DNA from: Streptomyces sp. BK340
Lineage (GTDB): Bacteria; Actinomycetota; Actinomycetes; Streptomycetales; Streptomycetaceae
Direction of reading: 5' to 3'
Assembly (NCBI RefSeq): GCF_007827595.1
Contig: NZ_VISR01000013.1
Span: 124,001 to 188,000 of the forward strand
Length of the DNA stretch: 64,000 nt
Of this stretch, positions 49,037-59,100 are shown one piece after another. Numbering within the stretch: position 1 is the first letter of the stretch; each line of letters opens with the position of its first letter. A program made the translations under genes and the position numbers. Under the pieces are notes generated by a model. That model ran no database searches, was not told the origin of the DNA, and saw only the letters and a list, made by a program, of their open reading frames with translations.

Positions 49037-49726
49037 TCAGTGCTGGTAGCCGTAGACGCCGCGGGCCTGGTCGCGGACGAGTCGGCCCTTCTCCAGCTCG
49101 ATGACGCGCTTGCGCATCTGGTCCACGATGTTCTGGTCGTGCGTCGCCATGATCACGGTGGTGCCCGTCCGGTTGATGCGGTCGAGCAGCTTCATGATGC
49201 CGACGGAGGTCTGCGGGTCGAGGTTGCCGGTGGGCTCGTCGCAGATGAGCAGCTTGGGCCGGTTGACGAAGGCCCGCGCGATGGCCACGCGCTGCTGCTC
49301 ACCACCGGAGAGCTCGCCCGGCATCCGCTCCTCCTTGCCGCCGAGCCCGACGAGGTCGAGCACCTGCGGCACGGACTTGCGGATCTCGCCGCGCGACTTG
49401 CCGATGACCTCCTGCGCGAAGGCCACGTTCTCCGCGACCGTCTTGTTGGGCAGGAGGCGGAAGTCCTGGAACACCGTCCCGAGCTGGCGGCGGATCTGCG
49501 GCACCTTCCAGTTGGAGACGCGCGCGAGGTCCTTGCCCAGGACGTGCACCTGGCCGTGGCTGCACCGCTCCTCGCGGAGGACGAGCCGCAGGAAGGTGGA
49601 CTTTCCGGAGCCGGAGGACCCCACGAGGAAGACGAACTCGCCCTTCTCCACTTCCAGGGACACATCCCTGAGCGCGGGGCGGGTCTGCTTGGGGTAGACC
49701 TTGGAGACGTTGTCGAATCGGATCAC
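49037..49726 (-). CDS. ftsE: cell-division ABC protein, ATPase subunit
   Basis: A 229-residue ABC ATPase. Walker A is GSSGSGKSTFLRL (about 36-48), the signature LSGGEQQRVAIARA, Walker B LLICDEPTGNLDP and the switch His in MATHDQNIVDQ. The N-terminus (MIRFDNVSKVYPKQTRPALR) is diagnostic for FtsE. The GTG start begins the ftsE-ftsX pair. Confidence 0.97.
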   Translation of the reverse strand: MIRFDNVSKVYPKQTRPALRDVSLEVEKGEFVFLVGSSGSGKSTFLRLVLREERCSHGQVHVLGKDLARVSNWKVPQIRRQLGTVFQDFRLLPNKTVAENVAFAQEVIGKSRGEIRKSVPQVLDLVGLGGKEERMPGELSGGEQQRVAIARAFVNRPKLLICDEPTGNLDPQTSVGIMKLLDRINRTGTTVIMATHDQNIVDQMRKRVIELEKGRLVRDQARGVYGYQH

Positions 49727-50066
49727 GGATGCACCACGGGTCGCCGGGGGTAGATGTGCGTGACCATACGCGAACCGAGGGCGGGGGTGCAGGGTCCGGG
49801 CGGGGTTGGGGGAGGCTTGTGCGTTTTTGTACGGGACTTTTCGACGAGCGTGAGCTTTCCCACCCAGGAGCGCGGGCTGTATCGATGTAGGACCGCGCCG
49901 CGGGGCCGCGCCCGGCCCCCCGGGGCCCGCAGCCGCGCTGCGACGGAATCCACCCCTCTGCAGCCGCCCCGCGCAAGCTCGGCGGGAACCTGGCAGAGTG
50001 GAGGGGGAACGTTCTCGTTCCCGGGTGCGTTATATGTGTGATGGCCGGTGCAAGGAGGGCGAGCGC
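49727..50066. promoter_or_regulatory. 340-bp divergent spacer with an inverted repeat
   Basis: It contains the promoters of ftsE (minus) and of the small zinc-ribbon gene (plus). GGGAACG-TTCT-CGTTCCC (50005-50022) is a perfect 7-bp inverted repeat. It is followed by TTATAT (50030-50035), which could be a -10 box. No further genes were seen. Confidence 0.45.
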
Positions 50067-50261
50067 ATGACGTACGACCGGTTGGTGTGCGCGAACTGCG
50101 CGTCGCCTGTGAGTGAGGGCCGGTGCCCGGTGTGCCGCGCCAATCGCGAGCGGCTGCAGCAGCAGGAGGGCTTCTTCGCCGGGCTGAACCCGATGGCGCT
50201 GATCATGCTGCTCGCGGTACTGATCGCCGCGGTCGCGCTGCTGGCGCACCAGACCGCGTAG
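50067..50261 (+). CDS. 64-aa zinc-ribbon membrane protein
   Basis: A short conserved-looking protein. Residues 8-23 carry two CxxC pairs (CANCASPVSEGRCPVC), a zinc ribbon. A membrane helix follows at about 42-60 (NPMALIMLLAVLIAAVALLA). AAGGAGG lies seven to eight bases before the ATG. Its function is unknown. A bidirectional terminator follows. Confidence 0.85.
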   Translation: MTYDRLVCANCASPVSEGRCPVCRANRERLQQQEGFFAGLNPMALIMLLAVLIAAVALLAHQTA

Positions 50262-50280
50262 GAAGCCCCCAGGAACGCCG

Positions 50281-50313
50281 GAAGGGCCCGGAGCGTCGAG
50301 CTCCGGGCCCTTC
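50281..50313. terminator. bidirectional terminator
   Basis: GAAGGGCCCGGAG and CTCCGGGCCCTTC form a 13-bp stem with a seven-base loop, between two convergent genes. Confidence 0.85.
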
Positions 50314-50354
50314 CGTCTGCACTGTGCCTACAGCACGTGACCGTGAGGCTACGC

Positions 50355-51257
50355 TCAGGCGGCCGCGCCGCCCCGGCCGTTCACCAGACGCGGCAGGACG
50401 CGGAAGCCGATGCCGCCGGCGATCATGGTCGCGGCGCCGACGATCAGGAACGCGGTCTGACCGGCACCGGTCTCGGCGAGCTGCTTGTCGCCGCCCTGGG
50501 CCGAGGTGTCCGAGCCCGTGTCGGTGAGGGCCGAGGAGCCCTCCTCCTGGGACGCGTTGTTGTTGCCACCGTCGGGGGTGGTGTGGCCGTTGCCACCGGT
50601 GCTGCTGTTGCCACCGGAGGAGCCGTTGCCACCCGAGTTGCCGTTGCCACCGGAGTTGCCGTTGCCACCGGAGTTGCCGTTGCCGCCGGTGTCGCCACCG
50701 GTCGAGCTGCCGCCACCGGAGCTGTTGCCACCACCGGTGGAGCTGGTGCCGCCGGTGCTGCTGTCGCCACCGGTGGAGCTGGTGCCACCGGTGCCGCCGG
50801 TGTCGCCACCGGTCGAGCTGGTGCCACCGGTGCCGCCGGTGTCGCCACCGGTGGAGCTGGTGCCGCCGGTGCTGCTGTCGCCACCGCCGATGACGCCACC
50901 GATGGTGGTGGTGCCGCCGGTGCTGTCGTCGCCGCCGGTGGTGGTGCCACCCGTGGAGTCGTCGCCGCCGGTGGTGGTGCCACCGGTGGAGTCGTCGCCA
51001 CCCGTGGTGGTGCCGCCCGTGGAGTCGTCGCCACCGGTCGAGGTGCCGCCCGTGGTGTCACAGACACCGACGGGGTCGCAGCCTCCGGTGGTCCCGCCGT
51101 CGTCGTTGCCGTCCGCGCTCACGCCCAGGGTGATCGGGCCTGCCTGGACGCCGAGGTCCAGGGCCGAGGCGGCGCCCGCGGCAGTCAGCGAGGCGCCGGC
51201 CGCGATCACGGCGCCGGCGGCTATCCGCGCGACCCGGATCCGCGTCTTCTTCGTCAT
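50355..51257 (-). CDS. sortase-anchored Gly/Ser/Thr-repeat surface protein
   Basis: A 300-residue exported protein. The signal peptide ends at ASA near residue 32. Residues 55-230 are almost only Gly, Ser, Thr, Asp and Asn in short tandem units: first TTTGGDDSTGG repeats, then TSSTGGDTGGTGG, then GGNGNS. The wall-sorting signal near the C-terminus is LAETG, followed by a helix (AFLIVGAATMIAGGIGFRVL) and a basic tail. LAxTG fits class E sortases of Streptomyces. It is probably a stalk-like, flexible surface protein; ligands are unknown. Confidence 0.85.
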   Translation of the reverse strand: MTKKTRIRVARIAAGAVIAAGASLTAAGAASALDLGVQAGPITLGVSADGNDDGGTTGGCDPVGVCDTTGGTSTGGDDSTGGTTTGGDDSTGGTTTGGDDSTGGTTTGGDDSTGGTTTIGGVIGGGDSSTGGTSSTGGDTGGTGGTSSTGGDTGGTGGTSSTGGDSSTGGTSSTGGGNSSGGGSSTGGDTGGNGNSGGNGNSGGNGNSGGNGSSGGNSSTGGNGHTTPDGGNNNASQEEGSSALTDTGSDTSAQGGDKQLAETGAGQTAFLIVGAATMIAGGIGFRVLPRLVNGRGGAAA

Positions 51258-51505
51258 ATGGTTGCTACCCCCAGTAGCTGTTCGTCAATGAGGCGGCGTG
51301 CGGGGCTTGCCGTGATCGACGGAGGTAGCCGTGACGAGATGTGTGCCAATTCCCCCGGTTCACATGCGCCCCAGAGATACGCATGCCACGCTTCAGCCTT
51401 CCCATTTTTCAAAGCAACGTCAAGGCCATTGCGCGCGCAATGTCCGACAGGGCGGCGTTTGGGGGCAGTTGGAGCCTGTGAGTGTGATGTAAAACCCAGA
51501 CAAAA

Positions 51506-51536
51506 GACAACTGCCGCCTCTGGGGCGGCAGTTGTC
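51506..51536 (-). terminator. terminator of prfB
   Basis: GACAACTGCCGCC and GGCGGCAGTTGTC form a 13-bp stem with a five-base loop. On the minus strand TTTTG follows. Confidence 0.88.
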
Positions 51537-51548
51537 ATGTCGACAAAG

Positions 51549-52655
51549 TTACTTCTCCTGCTGCTTGCGCCAGCGAATGCCGGCCTCCAGGAATCCGTCG
51601 ATCTCGCCGTTGAACACGGCCTCCGGGTTACCGACTTCGAACTCGGTGCGCAGGTCCTTGACCATCTGGTACGGGTGCAGCACGTACGAACGCATCTGGT
51701 TGCCCCAGGAGTTGCCGCCGTCGCCCTTGAGGGCGTCCATCTTGGCCTGCTCCTCCTGGCGGCGCCGCTCCAGCAGCTTGGCCTGGAGGACGTTCATCGC
51801 GGTGGCCTTGTTCTGGATCTGCGACCGCTCGTTCTGGCAGGAGACCACGATGCCCGTGGGGATGTGGGTCAGGCGCACCGCGGAGTCGGTGGTGTTGACG
51901 CCCTGGCCGCCGGGGCCGGAGGAGCGGTACACGTCCACCCGCAGCTCGGACTCGTCGATCTCGATGTGGTCGGTCTGCTCGACCACGGGGAGGATCTCGA
52001 CGCCCGCGAAGGAGGTCTGGCGGCGCCCCTGGTTGTCGTAGGGCGAGATACGCACGAGGCGGTGCGTGCCCTGCTCGACGGAGAGCGTCCCGTAGGCGTA
52101 CGGCGCCTGCACGGCGAAGGTGGTCGACTTGATGCCGGCCTCTTCCGCGTACGACGTCTCGATGAGCTCGGTCTTGTAACCGTGCTGCTCGGCCCAGCGC
52201 AGGTACATGCGCTGCAGCTTCTCGGCGAAGTCGGCGGCGTCGACGCCACCGGCCTCGGCACGGATGTTGACGAGTGCCTCACGGGAGTCGTACTCGCCGC
52301 TGAGCAGCGTCCGGACCTCCATCTCGTCCAGCGCCTTGCGCACGGAGGCCAGCTCGGACTCGGCCTCGGCGCGGGTGTCCGGGTCGTCCTCCTCCTCGGC
52401 CATCTCGAAGAGGACCGCCAGATCGTCGATCCGGCCGCGCAGCGCCTCCGCCTTCCTGACCTCGGCCTGGAGGTGGGAGAGCTTGCTGGTGATCTTCTGC
52501 GCCTCGTCCGGGTTGTCCCACAGGGACGGCGCGGCCGCCTGCTCCTCGAGCACGGCGATGTCTGCCCTCAGCCTGTCGAGGTCCAGGACGGCCTCGATCG
52601 ACTCCATGGTCGAGGAGAGGGACTTCAGCTCTTCGGATACATCGACGACTGCCAC
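51549..52655 (-). CDS. prfB: peptide chain release factor 2
   Basis: A 368-residue class I release factor. The peptidyl-hydrolysis motif is GGQ in SSGPGGQGVNTTDSAVRL. The codon-reading tripeptide sits in LVRISPYDNQGRRQTSF and is SPY instead of the usual SPF of RF2. The reading frame is continuous from GTG, so there is no programmed +1 frameshift as in E. coli. It terminates at UGA and UAA. It is a single gene with its own terminator. Confidence 0.96.
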   Translation of the reverse strand: MAVVDVSEELKSLSSTMESIEAVLDLDRLRADIAVLEEQAAAPSLWDNPDEAQKITSKLSHLQAEVRKAEALRGRIDDLAVLFEMAEEEDDPDTRAEAESELASVRKALDEMEVRTLLSGEYDSREALVNIRAEAGGVDAADFAEKLQRMYLRWAEQHGYKTELIETSYAEEAGIKSTTFAVQAPYAYGTLSVEQGTHRLVRISPYDNQGRRQTSFAGVEILPVVEQTDHIEIDESELRVDVYRSSGPGGQGVNTTDSAVRLTHIPTGIVVSCQNERSQIQNKATAMNVLQAKLLERRRQEEQAKMDALKGDGGNSWGNQMRSYVLHPYQMVKDLRTEFEVGNPEAVFNGEIDGFLEAGIRWRKQQEK

Positions 52656-52796
52656 GCCTCCAGCGTAACGGCTCCGCCGGGCACCCTGGGCAGGGTGCGG
52701 GCAGCCGACCCCGGCGCGGGCCCTGCCGGGGGCCTGCGTCCCCGGGGCCCCGCTCCGGACCGAACGGCCTCGTCCTCAGGCGCGGGGCGGGCCGGC

Positions 52797-52814
52797 GGGT
52801 GCGAACCCGCACCC
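52797..52814 (-). terminator. possible terminator after pkaB
   Basis: GGGTGCG and CGCACCC form a 7-bp stem with a four-base loop, six bases past the kinase stop. It is short and lacks a clear U tract. Confidence 0.45.
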
Positions 52815-52819
52815 GGAAG

Positions 52820-54046
52820 TCACGGCGTCGACGTGCTGTGCGTCTCCCGCGGCGGCTCGTCGTCCCCCGAGGTGGCCGCCCACGCGCCGACACCTATCGC
52901 CGCGGCCAGGACCACCCCCGCGACGCCCAGCGTGATCCGGCGGCGCCGGACGGCCGCGCGGTGGCGGGCCGAGCCGGGGCGGGGAGCACCCGACGCGCGG
53001 GGGACTCGCGCCGTGCCCCGTGCTCCTCCGGCCAGCTCGTCGGGCGCGGGCACCCGCATCGACGTGTGGGTGTCCCGGTTGGAGTCCGGCTTGGCCCCCG
53101 GTACCAGGGAGACCGCTCCCCGGCGCCGTACGGGCTCCCCGGGCGCCGCCGGGGCCGGTGCCTCCTCCGGACCCTCCTCGGCCGACTCCGCGTCCGGCTC
53201 GTCGACGTCCAGCGGCGCCATCCCGGCCAGCGTCGGCAGCTGCTCCCGAAGTCGCGACGCCAGCTCGGACGCCCGCAGCCGCGACGCCGGGGCCTTCGCG
53301 AGGCACTGCACGATCAGCTGCCACAGCTCGTCGGGGATCCCCGGCAGCGGTACGACCGTCTCCGTCACATGGCGGCGCAGCACCGCTCCCGGGTGCCCGC
53401 CCCCGAACGGGGTGAAGCCGGCCAGCAGCTCGTACAGCACCGTCGCGAGGGCGTAGATGTCGACCGAGGCGCGCGGTGGCAGGCCCTCGACGATCTCCGG
53501 GGCCAGGTAGTCCGGCGTGCCGATGATCTTCGTGGCCCGGGTCCGCTTCGGCGAGTCGATCAGCTTCGCGACGCCGAAGTCCGTCAGCAGGGCGGGGTGC
53601 GCGCCGCCCGGGCCGAGCGGGCCCTGCATGTCCAGCAGGACGTTCTCGGGCTTGACGTCCCGGTGCACGACCCCGGCCGCGTGGGCCGCCGCGAGCCCGT
53701 CGGCGATGTCGGCGACGATCGCCACGGCCGCCTCGGGGGCCATGCGTCGTTCACGCTCGAGGCGGGTGCGCAGATCGGTCCCGCGCACCAGGTCCATGAC
53801 GAGCGCCAGGTCGTTGCCGTCGACCACGAGGTCGCGCACGGTGACGATGTGCGGGTGCTCCAGGCCGAGCAGTGCGGTGCGCTCCTGGACGAAGCGCCCG
53901 ACGAGCTCCTGGTCGGACGCGAGGTCCTCACGCAGCAGCTTGATCGCGACGGGCCCCTCGGGTCCCTCGCCCAGCCACACCGTGCCGGCGCTGCCCCGCC
54001 CCAGGATCTGGTTGGCGGTGTACCGGCTGCCGATCTTCCGTGCCAA
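52820..54046 (-). CDS. pkaB: Ser/Thr protein kinase, membrane anchored
   Basis: A 408-residue Hanks-type kinase starting at TTG, with GGAG five bases upstream. The ATP loop is GRGSAGTVW, the Lys is in VAIKLL, the catalytic loop is HRDVKPENVLLD, the metal loop DFGVA, and the APE-like motif is APEIVEG. After a Pro/Glu linker (about 280-360) a membrane helix follows (ITLGVAGVVLAAAIGVGAWA) and a short outer tail. No PASTA domains are present. It lies 111 bp behind pkaA and probably shares its transcript. Confidence 0.93.
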   Translation of the reverse strand: MARKIGSRYTANQILGRGSAGTVWLGEGPEGPVAIKLLREDLASDQELVGRFVQERTALLGLEHPHIVTVRDLVVDGNDLALVMDLVRGTDLRTRLERERRMAPEAAVAIVADIADGLAAAHAAGVVHRDVKPENVLLDMQGPLGPGGAHPALLTDFGVAKLIDSPKRTRATKIIGTPDYLAPEIVEGLPPRASVDIYALATVLYELLAGFTPFGGGHPGAVLRRHVTETVVPLPGIPDELWQLIVQCLAKAPASRLRASELASRLREQLPTLAGMAPLDVDEPDAESAEEGPEEAPAPAAPGEPVRRRGAVSLVPGAKPDSNRDTHTSMRVPAPDELAGGARGTARVPRASGAPRPGSARHRAAVRRRRITLGVAGVVLAAAIGVGAWAATSGDDEPPRETHSTSTP

Positions 54047-54157
54047 GACTGCTCCTACTGACGCGTGTTGCCGACAAAACTACGCGTCGAACGAGCCAAC
54101 CTTCACCGCGGAGACGGAAATCACCCGTCAGGTGTCGACAAATCCCCAAACTCGCGG

Positions 54158-55843
54158 TCAGTTGCCGCTGCCGGAGGACGAGCCCAGCTCCTTGACCCAG
54201 TGGCTCACCTGTCCGGCGAAGTGCCTCACCTCGTGCCAGTAGCCCCTGCCCTGGCCGACCCAGGTGTGCAACGGGGTCAGCTCCCAGATCAGCCAGCTGG
54301 CGACGACCAGGATGACGATCGTGAACAGGCAGCCCTTCAGGCAGCCGAGTCCGGGGATCTTCATCGGGTTGGCGCTGCGCTGCCGCGCCGGCCGGGGCTC
54401 GCGTGCGGGGCGCTGCGGCTCCGGGGCGGGGGGCGCGTACCGCTGGGGCTGCTGCGGCGGGGCGTACTGCTGGGGCTGCTGCTGCGGGTAGCCGTACCCG
54501 GCGTGCGGCTGCTGCTGCCGGCCGCGCGCCTGCGGCTGCTGCGGGCGCGCCTGCGGGGCCTGGCGCGGCTGCTGCTGCGGCCGGGCGACCTGCCGCTGGG
54601 GGCGGCGGCGCAGCGGGTCCTCGTCGGGGTCGAGGTACTGGATCTGCGTCTGCTCGTTGCGGTCCCGGGCCGCGCGCAGCTGGTTCTGCCAGGGGTGCGG
54701 CTGATCGGGGTGCTGGCCCGGCTGTCCCTGCGGCACCGGCGGCAGGACGGCCGTCGGGTCGGCCGCGCCGGTGCTCGGCAGGACGGCGGTGGGGTCGGCC
54801 GCGCCGACGGGGCCGCCGGTGTGCGGCAGGACGCTGGTTGCCGCGTTCGGGTCGAACGCCCCCTGCGGCGCGTTCGTCGGCAGCACCTGGGTGGGGTCGG
54901 CGGCGCCGGGCACGCCCGGGACGGCGGCCGGGGCCGGGTCCGGGGCCAGCAGGGCACCGACGCCCTCGGCGGCGGCGATCTGGGCGGCGTTCGCGTGCAC
55001 GCCGACGCCCTCGGCCACGACCCGGAGACCGCGCGCGAGGTTCTCGGCGCTGGGCCGCTCGTCGGGGTTCTTGCGCAGGCAGCGCTCTATCACCGTCCAC
55101 AGCGGGTCCGGGACGGTGGAGGGGCGGCGCGGCTCGGCGCTCAGGTGCTGGTGCAGCACCTCGAGGGCGGTGCCGCCGGAGAACGGCGGGTGGCCGGTGA
55201 CCAGTTCGTACAGCAGGATGCCGGCGCCGTAGATGTCGACGGCGGAGGTCTGCGGGCGGCCCTCGGCGGACTCCGGCGCCACGTACGCGGGCGTGCCGAC
55301 GAACTCGTGGGTGCGGGTCAGGCCCGGGGAGTCGGCGAGGCGGGCGATGCCGAAGTCGGTCAGCATCGGGTGCATCCGCCCGTCGAACTGCTGGAGCAGC
55401 ACGTTGGCGGGCTTCAGGTCGCGGTGGACGACGCCGTCGGAGTGGCTCGCGCCGAGGGCGTCGGCGATCTGCGCCGTCATCAGCGCGGCGGCGACCGGCG
55501 TGAAGGGGCCGTTCTCGCGCAGGTAGCGGTGCAGGTCGGGACCGTCGACGAGGTCCATGACCAGGGCCAGCAGATCGCCCTCGACGACCAGGTCGCGGAC
55601 CCGGACGATGTTGGGGTGGGTGAGCCGGAGCAGGACGGAGCGTTCCCGCAGGAACCGCATCACGATGTCCGGGTCGCTCGCCAGCTCCTCCTTGAGGACC
55701 TTGATCGCGACCGTCTCGCCGGGCTGGCCGGCCACGGCCGCCTCGGCGCCCGCGGTCTCGCGCTGGCGGGCACGCCAGACGGTGCCCGTGGCGCCGCGTC
55801 CGAGCGGCTCCTCGAGCAGGTACTTGCTGCCGACTGGCCGCAC
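54158..55843 (-). CDS. pkaA: Ser/Thr protein kinase with Gln/Pro-rich linker
   Basis: A 561-residue Hanks-type kinase. The ATP loop is GRGATGTVW, the Lys in VAIKVL, the catalytic loop HRDLKPANVLL, DFGIA, and the APE motif APESAEG. The linker has ADPT(A/Q)VLP units repeated three to four times, followed by a long Gln/Pro/Arg stretch. A single membrane helix lies near the C-terminus (GCLFTIVILVVASWLIWEL). GTG 55843 was chosen, with GGGAG upstream. In S. coelicolor PkaA/PkaB are a known tandem pair. The ADPTxVLP threonines are candidate phosphosites. Confidence 0.93.
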   Translation of the reverse strand: MRPVGSKYLLEEPLGRGATGTVWRARQRETAGAEAAVAGQPGETVAIKVLKEELASDPDIVMRFLRERSVLLRLTHPNIVRVRDLVVEGDLLALVMDLVDGPDLHRYLRENGPFTPVAAALMTAQIADALGASHSDGVVHRDLKPANVLLQQFDGRMHPMLTDFGIARLADSPGLTRTHEFVGTPAYVAPESAEGRPQTSAVDIYGAGILLYELVTGHPPFSGGTALEVLHQHLSAEPRRPSTVPDPLWTVIERCLRKNPDERPSAENLARGLRVVAEGVGVHANAAQIAAAEGVGALLAPDPAPAAVPGVPGAADPTQVLPTNAPQGAFDPNAATSVLPHTGGPVGAADPTAVLPSTGAADPTAVLPPVPQGQPGQHPDQPHPWQNQLRAARDRNEQTQIQYLDPDEDPLRRRPQRQVARPQQQPRQAPQARPQQPQARGRQQQPHAGYGYPQQQPQQYAPPQQPQRYAPPAPEPQRPAREPRPARQRSANPMKIPGLGCLKGCLFTIVILVVASWLIWELTPLHTWVGQGRGYWHEVRHFAGQVSHWVKELGSSSGSGN

Positions 55844-55895
55844 GTTCCGCGCTCCCTGCTGTCTGTTCGCCTGTGTTCCGGTGTTCCGGCCCACT

Positions 55896-55920
55896 GTAGT
55901 GCCGCCCCCGAGGGCACTAC
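55896..55920. promoter_or_regulatory. inverted repeat in the pkaA / FHA-ATPase spacer
   Basis: GTAGTGCC (55896-55903) and GGCACTAC (55913-55920) are perfect 8-bp arms, 53 bases before the pkaA start. The divergent spacer 55844-56184 (341 bp) should hold both promoters; nothing else was recognised there. Confidence 0.4.
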
Positions 55921-56184
55921 GTAAGCGTTCCCGTCGATGTTCGAAGGAAAGACGCTCGCCTTCGTCTCCTGGTTGCCCAGTGCCGGACGTGACCGATCTC
56001 AACTGATCACCGATGGATTAACGGTCAGGCACTTTTGGGGGCAGAGCTGACCAATCAAGATCACTTGGCACCGGGCCGCGGGCGCGTTGTCCGTGACAGG
56101 TGCGAGGATGCGTGCAGTACTGGCCGACGTGCTCGTGCGGGGGTGGGGGATGTCCGCGCCCGGGCAGAAGGGACCGCTGCGCCG

Positions 56185-59100
56185 ATGCAGATCCGGCTGA
56201 CCGTCGTGGACCCGCTGGGTCCGTCCCCGCAGCGGGGCCGCGCCGCGAGCCGCGACGTGCTGGTGACGGCGCCCGCGGGCACGGACCTGGCGGCGGTGAC
56301 GTCGGCGCTGGCCACGGCGATCACCGGAGACGGCGGCACGGGCCGGGACTCCGGCAGCGCCTCGGTGGTCCTGTACGCGGGTGCGGAGCGGCTGGACCCG
56401 CGCCGCTGCACCCTCGGCGAGCCTCCCCTGGTCGACGGCGCAGTGCTGTCCCTGGGCGCCCCGGCGGCCCCAGAGCCGCATCCCGAGCTGGACGACGCCC
56501 CGGCCCAGCTGCACGTGGTCGCGGGCCCGGACGCGGGCGGGGTCCATCTGCTGCACGGCGGCCGGATCACGGTCGGCCGCTCCGCCGACGCCGACGTCCC
56601 GCTGGACGACCCGGACGTCTCCCGCCTGCACTGCGCGGTCACGGTCGCCGCCGACGGCCGTGTCTCGGTGGCCGACCTCGGCTCCACCAACGGCACGGCC
56701 CTGGACGGCACCCGGGTGAGCGACCGCGCGGTGCGGTTCGCTCCGGGGGCCCTGCTGAGGATCGGCGAGTCCGCCCTGCGGATCACCCCGTCCGGCGGCC
56801 CCGGAGCGCGGGTGCGGACGGTGCCGGACGGAGAGGGCTGTGTGCGCTTCGCCCCGGGGGCGGCCGGCGAAGCCGGTGATCCGGGTACGGCCGGCGCCGG
56901 GCACGCACGCGTGGAGCCCACCTCGGGCCCGCCCGCCGACGGCCCCTCGGGACCGACCCACCACGCGTACGGCACCGCGGGCTGGGCTGCCCCGGACCCG
57001 GGGATCAAGCACCGGCGCGGCGAACAGCCTGCGGTACCGGGCCAGGGCGGGGCACCGAGCATCGAGACGCGCGGCGAAAGCGCGGTGGGGCCGGGTTCGG
57101 CTCCCGGCAGGGCTTCCGTCGGCGGGGGCGGCCTCGGGCCCGGCGGACCGGGCGGAGAACGGCCGGCACCCGGGCTGCCAGGCGCGACCGCCGACGGCGG
57201 GGGCACGGCCGCGGGTCGCCCCGGGGCCGGCGGACCGGGCGGTGGAACAGCCGCACCCGGCGCGCCCGGCACCACCTCCCGTGGCGGGGACACCCACGCG
57301 GGGCGGTACGGCGCGGGCGGCCCGGGAGACCCGACCGGCGCCGCACCCGCCGGTACGACGACCCGTGGCCCGGCCTCGGACAGCGCCTCCTCCGGCACCG
57401 GCGCGGGAGAGGGCCGCGGCCGCAAGGACACCCCGCTCCGGGGCACCGACGCCCCCGAGAGCGGCCGCCGCCGGGGCGGAATCGGCGCCTGGGCGCGGCG
57501 GCTGGCCGGTGGGCGCGGGGAGCAGCCCACGGCCCGGCCGGAGACGTTCGGCGCCCCGCAGGCCGGTGGGGGCGGTATACAGACGGCCGATGGCCCGCAG
57601 CTGCCGGAGACCTGGCCGGATCCCGCCGCGCTGCTGCTGACGGCGCTGGGCCCGGGGCCCCGGCTGTGGGAGCGGGGGCCGGGACACCCGGAGGCGCTGA
57701 CCGTACGGCTGGGCACGGCCGACCGGAGCGCACCGGACGGCTCGGGCGTGCTGCCCGCCGTACCGGTGACCGCCGCACTGCGCGAGGCGGGTGCGCTGGG
57801 CCTGGCCGGTCCGCGCCCCCGGCTGTCCGGGCTGGCCCGTGCGGTGCTGGCCCAGCTGGCCGCGCTGCACTCCCCCGACCTGCTGGAGATCGTGCTGATC
57901 AGCGCGGACCGCAGCCGCCCCGAGGAGGAGCGGACGGCGGAGTGGTCCTGGCTGGGCTGGCTCCCGCACGTCCGCCCGGGCCACGGCCAGGACTGCCGCC
58001 TGCTGCTGGCCTACGACCGCGAACAGGCGGCGGCCCGCACGGAGGAACTGCTGCGCCGGGTGGAGGAGTTCGCTGCGACGGGCCGGGGCACGGCCCAGCC
58101 GGCCCCGGCGGCGGGGTCCGGGGCCCCTTTCACCGGCCCAGCCGGACAGAGCTCGCCGGCCGCACCGGAAACGGCACCCGCCTCCCCGCACGGCACTCAC
58201 GGCACCAGCACCTCCGCCCGCCGCCCCTCCTGGGCCAGGGAAGGCGCCGAGCCGGCCGGATTCGGTGGCTTCCCGGGGCCGTTCACCGTCGTCGTCGTGG
58301 ACGGGGACCCCGGCGGCGCCTCTCTGCAGGAAGCCCTGGCGCGACTGGCCGTGGCCGGTCCGCGAGCCGGGATCCATGTCGTCTGCCTCGCCGAGACCGC
58401 GGCCACCACGCCCGCCGCGCCCGTGGCGCAGGTGTACGAGGCGGCCTCGGCGATCACGCCCACCTTCCGGCACTGCGGGGCCGTGGCCCTGCTCAGCGGG
58501 GATGTCGCCGGAGCGCTGCACCTGATGCGTGTCGCGCCCACCGGGCCCGTGGGCCCGGGGGCCGTCGCCACCGTGGACGCCGTCTCCCCGGCCTGGGCGG
58601 AGCGGTTCGCGCGGGCGCTGGCGCCGCTCAGGCCCGACGGCCCCGTCGGTGAGCGGCACGCGCGCGTGGCCGTGCCGCTGCCGCAGTCGGCGCGGCTGCT
58701 GGACGAGCTGGGCCTGGCCCGGGCCACCCCGGCCTCGCTGATGGCGCGCTGGGCGGACGCGGCCGACGACACGGAGTCGCTGGGTGGCCGGGCCCGGGCG
58801 GTGCTCGGTGCCGGGCCGCACGGCCCGCTCACCGCCGATCTGGTGGCCGACGGGCCGCATCTGCTGGTCGAGGGGCCGGCCGGCAGCGGCCGTACCGAGC
58901 TGCTGCGGGCCCTGGTCGCCTCACTGGCCGCCGCGGAGCGGCCCGACCGGCTGAGCATGGTGCTGATCGACGGCCGGGACGGCGTCGGCGCGGGCGCGGG
59001 GCGCGGTGAAGGCCTGCACGTCTGCACGGACATACCCCATGTCACGACCCATCTCGTCGCCAACGACCCCGTCCGCATGCGGGAGTTCGCGCAGTCGCTG

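Noticed and set aside
50444..51067. Repeat DNA at 50.5-51.1 kb as a CRISPR-like array
   Set aside because: The repeats are short codon-phase units of one reading frame with signal peptide and LAETG sorting signal; there are no spacers and no cas genes.
50337..53456. A 1039-residue plus-strand frame spanning the surface protein, prfB and pkaB
   Set aside because: It is antisense to three well-supported genes and consists of Ala/Gly/Val repeats mirrored from their codons.
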